Part shown: positions 12,337-12,792 of the stretch, piece by piece
Position numbering within the stretch: position 1 is the stretch's first letter
How the letters are laid out: each line of letters begins with the position of its first letter
NCBI GenBank assembly: GCA_964627045.1
Contig: CAZVIK010000112.1
Location: 1-12,792 of the forward strand
Direction: 5' to 3'
DNA from: CAZVIK01 sp964627045
GTDB taxonomy: Bacteria > Acidobacteriota > Terriglobia > Bryobacterales > Bryobacteraceae
DNA length: 12,792 bases
The notes under the pieces: generated by a model
What the model was told of the DNA's origin: nothing
The model's database searches: none
The model's input: only the letters and a program-made list of their open reading frames with translations
Position numbers and translations under genes: made by a program

Positions 12337-12792
12337 TCACAGCACCAAAAATGGATGATACACGTTGGGGAGCTTCAATTCCCCAATGGCCACAAGCGCG
12401 CCGCGTTCGTCGAGGGCCTTCACGTACCGGTTCGCCGGGCGCACGCGAAACGGGGAGACGCGGAAATCGCGGCCCTGGCGGATCTGGCCGGCGGTCAGCG
12501 CGTCCACGGTCTCGGCCGGGAACTGCGGGAGCAGTTGTGCGGCCGGAACCAACGCCTCGGCCAGCCGTTCCTCGCGGGCGAGTTCCTCCAGTTGCTCCAG
12601 GCTGCGCGCCTGCTCGATGGTGAAGTCGCCGGAAGCCGTGCGGCACAACTCTTCCAGGAACGCGCCGCAGCCCAGTGCGCGGCCCAGTTCGTGCGCGATG
12701 GCGCGCATGTAGGTTCCGCCGGAGCAACGAACCAGCACCCGGGCGCGGTTCGGCGCGTGTTCCAACAGGTCGATCGAATAGACCTTGACCTC
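12337..12792 (-). CDS. truB: tRNA pseudouridine synthase B (TruB), C-terminal part (5' end outside window)
   Basis: TruB converts U55 to pseudouridine in the T loop of tRNAs. The visible 151 residues begin at the window edge with EVKVYSIDLL and include VRCSGGTYMRAIAHELG and LGCGAFLEELCRTASGDF, which are strongly conserved TruB segments after the catalytic domain. A C-terminal PUA-like region follows (about RVRPANRYVKALDERGALVAIGEL). The catalytic aspartate (GxxDP motif) lies upstream, outside the window. The frame is open to the edge, so the in-frame TTG at 12765 is not the start. The O-methyltransferase gene follows after 16 nt. Confidence 0.95.
   Translation of the reverse strand, partial: EVKVYSIDLLEHAPNRARVLVRCSGGTYMRAIAHELGRALGCGAFLEELCRTASGDFTIEQARSLEQLEELAREERLAEALVPAAQLLPQFPAETVDALTAGQIRQGRDFRVSPFRVRPANRYVKALDERGALVAIGELKLPNVYHPFLVL

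Overview
The window is high-GC bacterial chromosome from a Gram-negative, diderm organism. It holds a TonB-dependent outer-membrane receptor with an N-terminal carboxypeptidase-regulatory-like domain, several exported proteins (DUF1080, FGE-like, NTF2-like), a possible Tat-exported TlpA-type thioredoxin and ordinary housekeeping genes. This mix resembles Acidobacteriota of the Solibacter/Bryobacter type. That assignment is inference from gene content, not from a marker gene.

Layout. (1) 1-1300: a convergent restriction-modification pair, the 3' part of a beta-class N4/N6 DNA methyltransferase (+) and a complete PD-(D/E)XK nuclease-like protein (-), in DNA visibly less GC-rich than the rest. 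(2) 1301-1478 is non-coding; then a tRNA-Val(GAC) gene (-) whose 3' CCA end faces the restriction genes, the usual geometry of an island inserted at a tRNA. (3) 1633-4209: a tight, overlapping operon for pantothenate synthesis: a Rossmann/DUF2520 protein (candidate ketopantoate reductase), panB and panC. (4) 4210-4475: a 266-bp convergent gap with hairpins and a T8 run. (5) 4476-5863 (-): an operon of exported NTF2-like protein, pyridoxamine-phosphate-oxidase-like flavin protein and MarR regulator, with two operator-like palindromes over a TTGACA promoter at 5893-5939. (6) deoC (-), divergent from an exported DUF1080 protein and an exported FGE-like protein (+), which end at a strong terminator (8350-8382). 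(7) 8384-11050 (-): a small membrane/exported protein with H...CPFC...H followed by a TonB-dependent receptor with CQNC in its plug; divergent from them is a TlpA-like thioredoxin (11155-11673, +). (8) 11682-12792 (-): truB (partial, cut by the window end) and, 16 nt downstream, an O-methyltransferase that carries a signal peptide.

Working together: DUF2520-PanB-PanC would cover ketoisovalerate to pantothenate apart from beta-alanine supply (no panD here). The NTF2/PPOX/MarR operon looks autoregulated. The CPFC protein, CQNC receptor and TlpA thioredoxin look like an envelope module connected with a metal or with thiol chemistry. No CRISPR array, rRNA, insertion sequence or integrase is visible. 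The most interesting points are the restriction locus at tRNA-Val, the double MarR operator, the CxxC receptor module, the signal-peptide methyltransferase and the candidate alternative ketopantoate reductase.
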